Source of the DNA: Melampsora larici-populina 98AG31
Taxonomy: Eukaryota > Basidiomycota > Pucciniomycetes > Pucciniales > Melampsoraceae
Direction: 5' to 3'
Assembly: GCF_000204055.1 (NCBI RefSeq)
Contig: NW_006768821.1
Coordinates: 341,186 to 405,185, forward strand
DNA: 64,000 nucleotides
Under the pieces are notes generated by a model. That model made no database searches. It worked only from the letters and a program-made list of their open reading frames with translations, and was not told the origin of the DNA. Shown here one piece after another: positions 23,881 to 35,364 of the stretch. A program made the translations under genes and the position numbers. Numbering within the stretch: the stretch's first letter is position 1; each line of letters starts with the position of its first letter.

Positions 23881-25704
23881 TACATCTTCTCACTCAAAGA
23901 AAATTCCTCTGAATTGTTTGAATTTTTGAGCCCCTTCAGACAGTGACTCAGCTCTTTGAGCTTGCACTCCCTGCAGTTGGTTTTTGAAGGGACTTATTCC
24001 CTATCTTTTATTGAATTCTCTCTTTGCAAAAAGATGCCTGAAGATCTCTAGAAAGTGAGATATATCAGAGCGCTTCTAGAGAGAGATAACACATTTGGAT
24101 TTTCACCCTTAGCTTGTTAGCCTCACTGTCAGATAATTATCCAACAGAAAGTCTTGAAAATTAGCACAACATTTGGTAAGTGAAGGAATGAATGTTTATT
24201 AGATTAAACCTTAGAATTTCTAAAAAAAAATCAACATTAAAAAGGCTTATCAGGAACATGGACTATGTAGTATAAGACAATTCAAGGTAAAAAAGATGTA
24301 ATGAAAGTATGACTAGAAATAAGACGTAGTTTAATGAGGGAAAAAACAAAAAAATTAAAAAGATAAGCATAAAAAACAAGTCACAGAAACAAGAAACAGG
24401 TGATCCCTGAAGTGACATATAGTGTGCCTTCACATAGCCACCGTACTTGGGCATCCTATGTGCCTCCATTAAATTCATAAACTTTGTGAAAAGAGAGACT
24501 CCCTCACAAATCCAGATGAAAGTAGATACTGACCTTTCAATAGTAATTGAAACCAGTATTCTTCAACTTGCAGCACAATCATCAGCTGCAGTCAAATATA
24601 TCCTTTTGAGTGCAACCAACAAACCAGCACAAGGAAGATAGCCTTTTGTCATTGAGGAGAGAATTGAATATCAATTGCAATGAATCTTCATAGAAGAGGA
24701 TGAATATCAGCCTTGATGAATGAAAGGTCAGAAAATGAATTACATACCTTCAAGTTCCACCATGTCAGTGTAGAGTTAGGGAATGCAAATGCCAGATCCT
24801 ACTCCGGACCTTTGATGGAATTTCAACCACCAAGGTAGTCTCTAAGTTGATCTATTTCTCCCATTAAGCAAACATCCTTACATCTGTACACAACTTTTGA
24901 CCTATGCAACACCACATCAAGTCAGGCCTTGGTTGGTGCTCACACAGAAAAATCCTTTGGAGAATTGATGATGCAAGCACCAGAAGAGACATCTACTGGT
25001 TCATCTTTATTTACTAAACGAGATGGCAATAACTTACAAAAACATGAAACTACTTCAATTCTACTTGAAAGGGATAGCGAGACGGGTAGCGTTTTGATTC
25101 CTAGAAGTTGGAGTGATGTTAAGAATCACTTCCAAACTTCCATAATCTATTTGATTCATTTCTGCACAGATGCATGTACAAATGTAATCAAGTGAATGTT
25201 TCATAAGCTCCTTGTAAGGTCTGTAGACCTTTGCTGGTTTTCTGGATCTCTTGGATTAGACTCAACTTAAGAGCACTAGTTTAGACATTGTTTTTCCACT
25301 AATACAAGGGTGGGATTATGTTTGTGTAAAATATGTTAAGTCAAGATGGTCATCAGTACCATCTTGTATGTAGATATCAAATCCACAATACGTAGAAGTC
25401 CAAAGCTGTGAACCAGGGATCTTGAATCCTCTAGACTCATCAACCAGACCCTGCCACTTTTAATGGACTGAGGGATCTTTGCAAGCTTTGGCACATCCTT
25501 CTATTGTATTTTGAGCTGGGCCGAGCTTCAGAAAGCCTCAGGAATGGTTCTCAGAAGAGTGAAGACTTTCCAGATCCAGGCATGAAAGTTAAATGTAAAT
25601 TACAGTCTATCTAAACCAATGACTACAACCCATTGCCCACTTACCACATGTATACCTTTTATGTCACTCAGTTGGTTCAATTAGGAGAAGTTATTATGGT
25701 AATT
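23881..25704. other. Spacer between the two duplication copies
   Basis: About 1.8 kb without an assignable gene. Short open frames at 24447-24641 and 24929-25195 have no recognisable protein. AT-rich with T/A runs. Confidence 0.45.
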
Positions 25705-28700
25705 ATTGGTATGGATCTTCACGCAAAAAAAGATACAATACAACTCAGGAAAAGAGCAGTGTAGATTTGAGAGACAGAAAAAGGGATATTCAAATAAACT
25801 TTTGATTCACTGTGTACTCATCAAAATGTGCTTGATTGAAAACCAAAAAGGAAAATAAGGTGCATTAGGAAAACCGGTTCAGAACCTATGATGAAAATGA
25901 GTGACATGTTTTGGACCAAATGGAAAGAGAATGGAGTTGAAATAAAGTAGAGGACATCAGATGTTTTGATTTTCATGCTAGTGGCTTGAATTTCTCCAAC
26001 TTGGATGGTATGATCATGGAAGGCAAAGATGACATGATTTGAATTTGCTCAGAGCCTTTGATGCTTGGATGGTGGCAGATCTTCAACACTAGGTGGTGGC
26101 TCAATTCTGGAGACCCTTGAGGATCTTTATGCGCTCCAAACCATGCAGAGCAAATTTTCCAAGACGAATGCCTTGTGGCTGATCAAGAAAGAATTCAAGA
26201 AATCTAGTCAAGAGATCATTCTGGGAATTTTGAAGAGTTGGCGATTTTTGAAATTGATGAATCATATTCTCCAAATGTTTGCTGTTTAATAGTATAAGTC
26301 TTTCTAAGGGATGGTGATGTAATCCTGGATCTATTGAATGCTTTATCCCCAAATAAAATCTCAAATCTGTTTGCAATAGACCATGCTCAGGATAGATAAA
26401 CCCCGAAAGGATACTAGTACAACACTGAGAATTAACTCACGTTGTACCCAAAATGACATAACTGTCCTATATGAAACTGGAGTAAATCTAAAACTATCAG
26501 TAAGTATCAGACCAGTACGCAAGGTGCTTTGCAATTCCACAAATTCGTAAGTGTCACTGTAAGATAAAAATATATCAATCATTTGTGCACACACTGTAGG
26601 GAGGTGACTTTGACCCACCTGTTGTTTGAACTGTTGATATCATTGATCAAATTCTCTTTTAGTGAAAGGATACGTTTAGTTACCAGGTCTTCAAAAGGAT
26701 CACCCAGTTGATGAGATGCCATTTTGAATATATTTCTGGTCTCTGCCTTGACCCAGCCCTCTAGGATCACTTGAGTCTCCCGCATTCCCTTGACATGATT
26801 GTTCACATTTGAGTATGTGCTCAAGTCTTGAATCAGAAATGTGGGCTTGTTTCTGTAAGTTCTTCAAACTTTGACAAAGATGATCAGCAAAACTCACACA
26901 AAACCCAGTGTTGCCAAAGCTCAATAGTCTCCAATGGGGACCATTGTTTTGCAAGGTTGATCTTGAATCTTCCCAGCTTTTCTTGTTCATGGTCTGTGAA
27001 TGTGTTGATGATCCTGTCACTTTCAGTCACCCTGCAAAAGTAATTCAAGGAGCTATCAAGTCAAATCTACTTTTACATCATGAGCAATAGAGTCACTGAC
27101 TTATCCTGTTGAAGCTGTTCAATATGCTCTTTCATGACATGTTTGCCTTTGACTATCATATCCTCTAGGTTCTGACGTTGAAAAAACCCTAATTCATCTC
27201 CAAAAAGGCCAAACTTCCGCTTCTCAGTCTCCATTTGCATCAATGTGACCTGAACCGCTGGTGTTGGCATATAAGGCAAAAGATCCCCAATGAACTGCCA
27301 AAAGCGGTGTTCCTTAAATTGGGATTCCATCATGAACACTTCCTTGAGGATATTAGTCCATTCTTGGATTCCTGACTGCAAAATCTTGTTGATGCGGTGG
27401 AACACTTTTAATCCAGGCGGAGCTTTGTGCCAATCACATGAATTTGAGGATATCCTAATTGATTGACATGCTTCAAAGAAAATGCTCACCATCCATGCCT
27501 GTACCAGGGAGAGGGAGGAAAGGGACAGAGTTCTGCCTTTGTTCCAGGTCCAATTCCAAGTAATCGCCAAGACATTTTGTAGGCTTGCTAGCAACATCAC
27601 CAGGAGGTACACCCCAGATGTCAGAGTAGACTTTGTGCAGAGAAGCAATGAGATAAGGCCAATAAGTATATTATCATGATTGAAATGAAGCACATTGAAA
27701 CTGGTTTATGTATTATATTCACCTTTTTCAAACAAATGCTCTGGTTCACTTATGCTGCAAGTTGGTGAGGCTGAGGTGTGTACCCCAAAGAAACACAAAT
27801 CAGTCAAAGCTTGGAAACCAAGTATTACAAATACCTTTATTGGTAAACCAGTCATTTCTTGTTATAGTTGATGTTGTGAAGAGTATGGAGGATGTGGAGG
27901 GAATTTCAAAATCGGTTTGTGGAATCCAGTTGACTTTATGTTGTCAAAAGAAGACTTGTGAAACTATGTTCTCAATCCTCCATATCCTTGATACATGCAC
28001 AGTCTTCCATCATAAGATTCATTGATAAATATACTCCATCTGAGACATGAAAGGTGACAGATCTGCAGTCAATAAAAATACAAAAAAATGCTTCAATGTT
28101 CCAGAATGATTGTATCTCACATCTACAGCATCTGTCACACTTTTGCCTGCGGTATTGTACTGCATTTATGTATATCAATTCCATGCTTAAAACCTTTCCA
28201 AAAAATCCAAAAGAAGACTTTTTATTGTTTTACTACTAACACTGGATCAGCAGCACTCTGGTTTGCTTCAGGGAGGGCAGCAAAATGTGCAGCAATTCCC
28301 CACCGTACTAAATACTAAAGTGGCAACCAATGCACTGTGATTGGGCGCGCAGATTCTCACCGCTGCTCACAAATGCTGGAAGTAGGAGTGTGACTGTTAA
28401 GAGCTTGGCTGTGCTGCCAAAGTGTTGTTTACTTTGTAGTCTCATCCAAAAAAGTTATTCAGGGTCACAAAGAAATTAGTTGAAGAATGATGCTATAAAC
28501 CGTGTCCATGTCATAAGAATCCAAGCTGCTCAAGTCTTGTGGTTAGACATAGGATAGATCAAGTGAGCCATTTGAGGGGGAGAAGACGTTTAGGTAAATA
28601 TGATGATAAAATAACTTGGTGCCGGATAGCAGGCATGAGTTGTAGAAAAGGTAACATCTTGGTTAATGACTTACTAATAGTAAGACTACCTTTCTACCCC

Positions 28701-28805
28701 TCCTCCAAGAGAAGGCTTCACAGACTTTCTTCCTTGCGCTGCTAATTTTTTTGACTATTATCTTTCTGCTCAATCTTCCTAGCTACATAAAATCTTTCAA
28801 GCATC
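25705..28805. repeat. Segmental duplication, copy B
   Basis: Partner of 20745-23880, same orientation. Divergence is spread over coding and noncoding parts, with several small indels, so the event is not recent. Exons have stayed open in both copies. Confidence 0.88.
26101..27855 (-). CDS. Secreted protein of unknown family, paralogue B (7 exons, 439 aa)
   Basis: Model complement(join(26101..26366,26441..26556,26619..26826,26898..27031,27101..27422,27490..27630,27723..27855)). Six of seven exon lengths are identical to paralogue A (133, 141, 322, 134, 208, 116 bp); the last exon is 18 bp shorter, ending RIKILKGLQN where A ends in a basic tail RKRGRDAA. The signal peptide is conserved in character (MTGLPIKVFVILGFQALTDL) with changes in almost half of its positions. 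Differences from A are concentrated in exon 3 (METEKRKFGLFGDELGFF against FHAETQKFYLHENDLGLF) and exon 6. Role unknown; secretion is supported by the leader, everything else is inference from the duplication context. Confidence 0.78.
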
Positions 28806-29409
28806 TCATACTTGATCCAGTAGGAGTAGTTAAGAGCTTGTTTAATAAGCATTTAGAGAACCATACCAACAAAGAAACATCACCCTCCGCCCACCCTAGC
28901 ATGTACCTACAATTAGTTGTAGGATGTGGTAGCAGGACTGTGAGAATAAAATCAAAAAAGAAAAGTGAACAAACCAAGATGGCTAGTTGACCCAATTATA
29001 GTAGAGATGGATGTGTATATGATTTGTTGGATTTCTTAGTACATATCCATCACTTTAAAACTTATTGTCATTCATAACTTTCAAACAAATTGGTTTGATA
29101 AAAGAAAAAGAAAAAATTAAAAACCAGTTTACAAAATTTATATTGAACTTCATTTGACTAACAATAAAAAAAAAGAAATGATTTATCAAGTGATCAAAAA
29201 TTATAGTAAGAATCAAACTTAAGTAAAATTGATAAATTATAAGAAAAATAATTTAAGACCATGATAAAGAATACAAAGAAAATCACCATTCATTCTTTCC
29301 TTTATATTCCTTTATTTCTCAACCCCAATTTTTTCATCAACCCAACAAATCCAACCCACTCTTCACCCCCAACTTCCTTCAAATCTCCGATCCTTACCCC
29401 AACTTTTCT
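28806..29409. other. Intergenic, AT-rich, convergent side of the NRPS-like gene
   Basis: Between duplication copy B and the 3' end of the adenylation-enzyme gene. If that enzyme once had a reductase domain it should be encoded here, but I can read no such domain in this strip. Confidence 0.45.
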
Positions 29410-32278
29410 TCATAAAGGTGAATACTTACGAATCATCAAAACCAAAGCTTCACAAGGTTCTTCAATAATTTTCATCTTCAAAGGGTTTTGATGATGACTA
29501 ACAAACCGATTCAAATCAAATAAACTTTCAAAGAGGTATTTAGAAAGTTTAAAGATTGAAGGATAACGGTACACCAAGTTTTGAGGAACCAAGAATTTTT
29601 TTTCTGATCGGTTTAAGAAAAAGATTGGATTTAATTTTAATTTGATTTGAATGGCACTAAGACTACAAAAACCCCCCAAAAAAATCATTATCAGTTTAAA
29701 GTTTATTTTTTTTTTGAGAAATCGTGTGGCATGATGAAAAACCCGATTATTTACTTACCTATCACATCCCTGACCAAACAAATCTTGATCAACTTCTACT
29801 TCCCAACCCAACACTTCTCTCACCCCCTCAGTAACCCATTCCAAAAGGTTTTCAAACCCAACCACCCCATTCTCATCCTCACCAATGCTCTTCTCCAAAG
29901 AACCATTTAAAAGTTGATGATAAATCTCTTCGATTTGTTGGGAAAACATCTCGAGTGTTTTCACACGTGAAACTTGTCCTTTGTTCGTTTTCGGTAATGG
30001 TTGATGTCTTGGATCTGTTATTAGGATTAATTCTTTGATTAGACGACTATGACTTGGAGCGAATCTATTGACTTCTTCTATTGAAGACCTATTCATCCAA
30101 ACCAAACCCCAACAAAAAAAAAGAAAATCAGTTATGATCTAAATCTTCTGTGTGTGAAATAGGTGAAAAGAAGAAGTTCTTACCAAATTAAATCGATATA
30201 ATTCTTGACTTCTTGAGGGTTTTTTGGATTGATTAAATACCCATCTTCAGGTTCGATAATCACGCCGTTCTGAGGTTTACCTCTACCAAAGAAAAGTGAA
30301 CCTTTAATAGCTGGATGAAAGCCCAAGATCGCTTCCAAAGGTCCCCTAGAGTTAAAGCCCCCCAAAAAAATCAACAAGTAAGCAAAAGTAAAGAGAAAAC
30401 GAAAAGATGTCTTTTAAGTAAGAATTCTTGAATGAATAACTTTTTTTGGAAGACTTACGGATTAGTTTTTTCCGAGTTTGATAAGATGATTTGATCATCT
30501 AATCTACCTACGATTCTATACAATTCAAGAAACGGATGTTTTGATAATAAATCATTTGTATGATAAACTTGATGATCAAGATTCTTATCAACATGATCTA
30601 AAGAACATCTATGAAATTCAGAAGACTATATATATATATAAAAAGAAACAAGTTTGATTAGGAAAACTTGAGGATCATAAATAAAAAAGTTTGAAGTGAA
30701 AGGAGCATAAGACTTAACTAAGATTACTAATTCGTATAAATCATCATGTGGGATTAGTTTATAGGTAAGTTGATTTGAAATTTCAAAGTATTCCCAATGA
30801 TCTCCAAACGGATGTTCAGGAAACAAAGTAGCAATTATTCCCACTTCAGTTCTATAAACTCAACCAAATCAAAAATCTTTAGTCTGAATTCATTTTAAGA
30901 AAAAGGTTTGATTGTATGAAAATTTTAAAGAAATCTGTAACGTACGATCCATACATGGCAGATAATTGAACTCCTTCATTGACCAATTTATTACCGATTT
31001 CAACAGTCAATGGACCACCACCGAATCCCACTCTTTCAAGAGTTTTAAGAAATTCAACACTAGATTGATCATTCGAAAATTCCTAACCAATCCAAAACCC
31101 CAAAACCCATCAACAATCATTCCCCTTTATTTAATCTCATCTAAAGTTTTTCCCAAAATAAAGAAAAAGACGTACAGCTAACATCATAGGACTAAAAGCA
31201 CCAACCGTACAGCCCAAGTTCTTCATAGCAAGCAAAACGTTCCAAGAATTAGGACTTTTGACCAAATACTCACCATGTGAATCGATTTCAGGACCAAAGA
31301 AACCCGAAATAGCTCCATCAGCCAAAACAGTAATCAAACCAAAATGGATTCCCATAGCATGAAAGGCAGGTAAGACCATTGAAGCTAAGATTTGAGATTT
31401 CCAAATGAACTTGGTCGATTGACTTGCGTTTATCCAGGATTGAAAACTGGGTTGGGTTAGGTAAATTGGTTTGGGAAAAGAAGTCGTGCCTGATGAATGT
31501 AAGATCATCAGAGTTGCATAACTTGGTTTTGGTTTGGTTGGAGTAGGTAAGAATGAGAAATCGGTGGAAAGGTTTGGGTTGGGTATGTAGGGTTCATGGG
31601 TCAATAAACGAGGAAAAAGTTGGAATGCGGTTGGAAACTGTTTTAGTTTAAGATTTGAAGAAGAAGAAGGTAAAGAGTTTAAAACTTCTTGAAGTTGATC
31701 ATGATGGAATCTTTCGTTTGGTGAGAGGTTTGTAGGGTCTTGATTCGGATTAAATTGTACATATAATGTTTTACAATTAGTAGACTTGATTAGATGAACA
31801 ATAGCAGTGACAGAATTTCTAGGAGAAATTGCAAAAGGCTATAGTATTAAACCAAAGAAAAATATATCAGTGAGTTTTTGTTGGTTTGTGATGAAGTTTT
31901 ATAGGAAAGGGTGATGTTTCTTTGACTTACTACACAACCTGATCTCATAATAGCCAATAACATTGTAAAATAAACCAATGGATCACTAGAAGCTAAAATC
32001 CCAACCACATTCTCTTGATCTCCATCACCATCGATTCCTATTAAATCTTGATTAACTTTAAGAATCGCATCACCAATTTCATTCCAAGTGATCATTTCAT
32101 TTTGGAAACCATGTTTATTTTTATTATGATTTGGATTTGAAAGAATTCCAAATGGATAATTCGAGTTATGTTTTATATGAAAATCAATTAAATTAATGGG
32201 ATTTAAATCAACTGAACCGATTGGAGGAGTATTAAATAATGGTAAGTTATTTTTGAAATCGTTAGAAGCGGAAGACAT
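29410..32278 (-). CDS. NRPS-like adenylate-forming enzyme: adenylation plus carrier domain, no reductase seen
   Basis: Eight exons, complement(join(29410..29662,29759..30088,30184..30345,30459..30625,30719..30851,30946..31082,31176..31838,31931..32278)), 730 residues, introns 92-113 bp. Residues about 20-560 are an AMP-binding domain: [14 protein letters not shown] start ([16 protein letters not shown]), the P-loop-like A3 motif [14 protein letters not shown], the A5 motif AMYGSTEVG, the A8 motif GRLDDQI with EKTNPGPLEAIL, and A10 TNKGQVSR with its lysine. Residues about 615-700 are a phosphopantetheine carrier ([19 protein letters not shown]); the Ser of GCDSLSA is the attachment site. The enzyme would activate a carboxylic or amino acid as AMP-ester and load it on the carrier. 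Basidiomycete relatives usually end with a thioester reductase domain, which is missing here. The end at TGA 29410 or a further splice at 29429 is uncertain. Confidence 0.83.
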
Positions 32279-33474
32279 TTTTAAAAGTATTAAAGGATAA
32301 GGATTCTTTTTTTGTAGATCAGATGTTTAAAATGTTTTGATCAGGCTTCAAAATTAGATCACGATAGTTTTGTATAGCAATGAATTCTAAACAGGAGTTG
32401 ATCTCAATATGAATGTGAAGGATAGATAGGTATGTTCAACCTCAACTCGATAGAAGTCTCCCTTTTATAGTGAAAGAAGATGCATTCCAAGTTAAGATTC
32501 ATGAAACTTGATCCTGTGCTCATTAGATAAATGAAACAAACTAGACTTCGAATTTGAAGAAGAAGAACTCTTGAAGTTTAAAACCAGCATGTACATACTA
32601 ACATTTCCTGTTCACCTTTCAAAGTTGATTCTTTTTTCTTCATTTTCACATGTTAGATTGATGAGCATTACTGTGTTAAGACTCAGTTTATTAACATCAA
32701 TCTAAATCTCGAGACAGGAATCGATTAAAAGATATAAGCTAAAGAGGATGAAGGAGAACATTGCTGTGAGAGTGAGAAAGAGAAAGCTTTGAGATCGGTT
32801 TGAAATAAATTGAAGCTGTGGATTGGAGTGGTAAGTGAGCACAGTAAAGATTATTTATCCGATTCCAAGTGTTTTAAAATCTTTTTCATCTTGAGTGTCT
32901 ACACAGTATGAGTGAGGAAATCCTATCCATCACCCATAATCACTCACTCATCATGGATTACTCTTTCTCTTACTATTACCTGTTACTATTACTATTAGGC
33001 TTTCACCGGATTTCCAGAAACCGATCGATTCCTACAACTCTCATCTATGGTTTGTTTCTTTCGATCGTATGTAAGTCATATCGAAAAACATTCATTCCAT
33101 AGCTGTGACAATAAGTCAAGATCACTAAAAAAAACTAATTTCAGATCCTGGAGTATCAGCACTCAGAGAAGACCTCGTTACGGATCGAGATGAGAAGTAG
33201 TCATTGGAAGCATTCTTTATGATAAGCAGTAACAGAACTGTGTATGTACAAATCTTTTCACATTGCTGCAGGATTGTATCGGATGTCAATGATCTATGTA
33301 TGTAAGATCTTGGGTCAAAGAAGCTTTCATATGAGACGTTTTCTCGAAGATGAGAAATCAAAAGAAAAAATGCGAGATCAGAATCCTTGAAGAAATTTTA
33401 AGGTTAATCGAAAAGGTTTTCATTCTAATCAAAATCATTGCATTCACTTCAAAAGATTTGTAAACCCAAATTAG
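32279..33474. other. Intergenic region upstream of the NRPS-like gene
   Basis: Promoter side of the minus-strand enzyme gene. A short open frame at 32908-33102 is Tyr/Leu/Ser-rich and has no recognisable identity. No other structure seen. Confidence 0.45.
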
Positions 33475-33671
33475 TTAGCTTAACACAAGCCCTCTCTGCG
33501 CGGCCACGTCCGCGCGCCTCGCAGAGGGGCTTGCGACTAATCGTGGATTCCTGGCACGGAGACTCCACCGGTTAAGTCCTCTTATGTAGTTTTTTGATTT
33601 TTCCCACTTTCCTCACAGACAAACGCAACTTTACCTTCGTGGCCGCGCAGAGAGGGCTTGTGTTAAGCTAA
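33475..33671. mobile_element. 197-bp GC-rich MITE, perfect 34-bp TIR, 9-bp target duplication
   Basis: The left arm TTAGCTTAACACAAGCCCTC, continuing through TCTGCGCGGCCACG, is repeated exactly as the inverse complement at the right end. The flanks carry the direct 9-bp duplication CCAAATTAG (33466-33474 and 33672-33680). A 9-bp duplication suits Mutator-like elements, but other superfamilies are possible. Its GC content is far above the surrounding AT-rich sequence. Confidence 0.88.
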
Positions 33672-33754
33672 CCAAATTAGTAACCAGTCGGGCAGTAGTG
33701 GGACTGCGTTTGAGTGGTTTCAAATCGATTCCGGATGAGATTGTACAGTATGGA

Positions 33755-33820
33755 AACACTTTGTGGAGGCGCGGACGCAGCCGCGCGAGAGGTGCTTAGT
33801 TAAGCTTAAGAACACTTTGT
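33755..33820. repeat. 46-bp GC-rich insert flanked by 10-bp direct repeats
   Basis: AACACTTTGT occurs at 33755-33764 and again at 33811-33820, enclosing a 46-bp segment containing GGCGCGGACGCAGCCGCGCG and ending GAGAGGTGCTTAGTTAAGC. Its right end resembles the right end of the nearby 197-bp MITE, so it may be a minimal derivative or a solo end. Confidence 0.6.
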
Positions 33821-34103
33821 ATGTCACTTCATCATTCAGTCTTTACCATTCGGATGATTCCAGATTTACAAACCGATTGGAAACCTGTTCTTTTACGAAT
33901 TAAAGTTCTCGATCATCTTCATAATCCGAAACTTGATCCACAAGAATCCAAACTTTACGTCAAGCAAACGCGAACGAAAAAGTCAAAGGAATTCATCATG
34001 TAAGGTCCTCGTCTCTCTACGATTCGAAACTTGGTCATGTTCATACACTGAAGGCGGTCATGATTCGTAATTTGTGGAAGGCGATGCGAGCAAATTGACG
34101 TAT

Positions 34104-34800
34104 CGTGTTCCAGGACCTGATGAACGGGAAGAGTCGGACGCACATCTACTTTCATGATTCAAATCTCAAAAAGCGATAGGAGAGAACGGAGCATCGTGTT
34201 CCAGGACCTGATGACCGGCAAGAGCCGAACGCACATCGACTCTCATGGTTCGAATCTGCAGAAGGCGATATGAGCTCTCAGCAAACGAATAATCGTGTTC
34301 CAGAAACTGATGACCGGCAAGAGCCGGACGCACATCTACTTTCATGATTCAAATCTCAAAAAGCGATAGGAGAAAACGGAGCATCGTGTTCCAGGACCTG
34401 ATGACCGGCAAGAGCCGGGAGCACATCGACTTTCACGATCCAAATCTGCAAAAGGCGATGCGAGCAAACGGAGCAACGTGTTCCAGGACCTGATGAACGG
34501 GAAGAGCCGAACGCACATCGACTCTCATGATCCAAATCTGCAGAAGGCGATACGAGCACTCAGCAGACTGAGAATCGTGTTCCAGAACCTGATGAACGGA
34601 AAGAGTTCGACTCTCATGATTCGAATCTGCGATACGATCAAACAGAGCATCGTGTTCCAGAAGCTGATGACCGGGAAAAGTCAGACGCACATCTACTTTC
34701 ATGATCTGAATCTGCAAAAAGCGATGCAAGCAAACGGAGCATCATGTTCCAAGACCTGATGAACGGAAAGAGCCAGACGCACATCGACTCAGGCGGTCAT
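34104..34800. repeat. Minisatellite, eight units of 75-99 bp
   Basis: Units start at CGTGTTCCAG (or variants) at 34104, 34195, 34294, 34385, 34477, 34576, 34651 and 34742. Spacings are 91, 99, 91, 92, 99, 75 and 91 bp, so a long and a short unit type partly alternate. Shared words are GACCTGATGAACGG, AAGAGCCG, CACATCGACTCTCATGA and AATCTGCAGAAGGCGAT. Because 91 and 92 are not multiples of three the array is not a coding repeat. Confidence 0.9.
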
Positions 34801-34807
34801 CAATGGA

Positions 34808-34815
34808 TATAAAAA
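34808..34815 (+). promoter_or_regulatory. Probable TATA box of the small secreted protein gene
   Basis: TATAAAAA lies just downstream of the minisatellite and 332 bp upstream of the ATG at 35140. The leader in between contains GT-AG pairs compatible with 5'UTR introns, best supported at 35062-35129 (donor GTGAGT, acceptor AATTAG, 10 bp before the ATG). Confidence 0.55.
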
Positions 34816-35139
34816 GCGGTCTACTTTGATAATGATTTGTTCGTCATCCAATCATCTTAACAAGTGCTTTTTCTAACCTACTCAGGGTATGTTTTCCGCC
34901 ACTTTTCATCAGCCAATTGTAGAGATATCGTTTCTAAACAAACTGAGTTCATATTTTGTTGGTACCTTTCTTTACCCTTTTGATAGGTTTAAATACTATT
35001 GCACTGAAGTTGATACAACCCACACCCACAATTTTTCAAATTCCATTGAATTAACATCCTGGTGAGTTTTGAGATAATCTTTATCACCTAGTCTTTACAT
35101 TATAAACTAAAACTTGATCACCCAATTAGAAATTTCATC

Positions 35140-35364
35140 ATGAATCTCAGCATCATCACCACCATCTTGGTGATCTTTGTATCAGTTAATCAATCTTTTG
35201 GTGCCATGATCAATAACATCAAGAACGAAAAAGAAATCATGTCAGTTCAAGATGAGTTAGCCAAACCCATTGATGACACCATACTCAACGCTATGGAGAA
35301 AAAATGTCACTGGTGTGACAATTCTACTGGCACATGCTTGTGTGGACCCCCTCCTTGGCCTTAA
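35140..35364 (+). CDS. Small secreted cysteine-containing protein, 74 aa (effector candidate)
   Basis: A single coding exon. Residues 1-22 form a signal peptide (MNLSIITTILVIFVSVNQSFGA, cleavage likely after Gly-Ala). The mature part is about 52 residues: a charged stretch (INNIKNEKEIMSVQ, DELAKPIDD) and a compact C-terminus holding all four cysteines in the pattern C-x2-C-x7-C-x-C followed by GPPPWP. No known domain. Size, leader and cysteine content match the class of small secreted proteins abundant in rust secretomes; that it acts in the host is inference. It sits right after a minisatellite and a probable TATA box, and is followed by a broken metabolic gene fragment. The frame is intact and the ATG has an intron-like leader just upstream, which supports expression. 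Confidence 0.75.
   Translation: MNLSIITTILVIFVSVNQSFGAMINNIKNEKEIMSVQDELAKPIDDTILNAMEKKCHWCDNSTGTCLCGPPPWP

Noticed and set aside
27073..27693. A single 206-codon minus-strand frame over paralogue B starting in a hydrophobic stretch
   Set aside because: It runs through two introns; the seven-exon model is supported by identical exon lengths, matching phases and a signal peptide in both paralogues.
34240..34260. GGTTCGAATC word resembling a tRNA B box
   Set aside because: It is part of the minisatellite unit, and no A box, acceptor stem or anticodon arm can be built around it.
34478..34759. Repeat peptide (FQDLMNGKSRTHI-like) read through the minisatellite
   Set aside because: Unit lengths of 91 and 92 bp shift the frame at almost every unit, so the array cannot encode a repeat protein.
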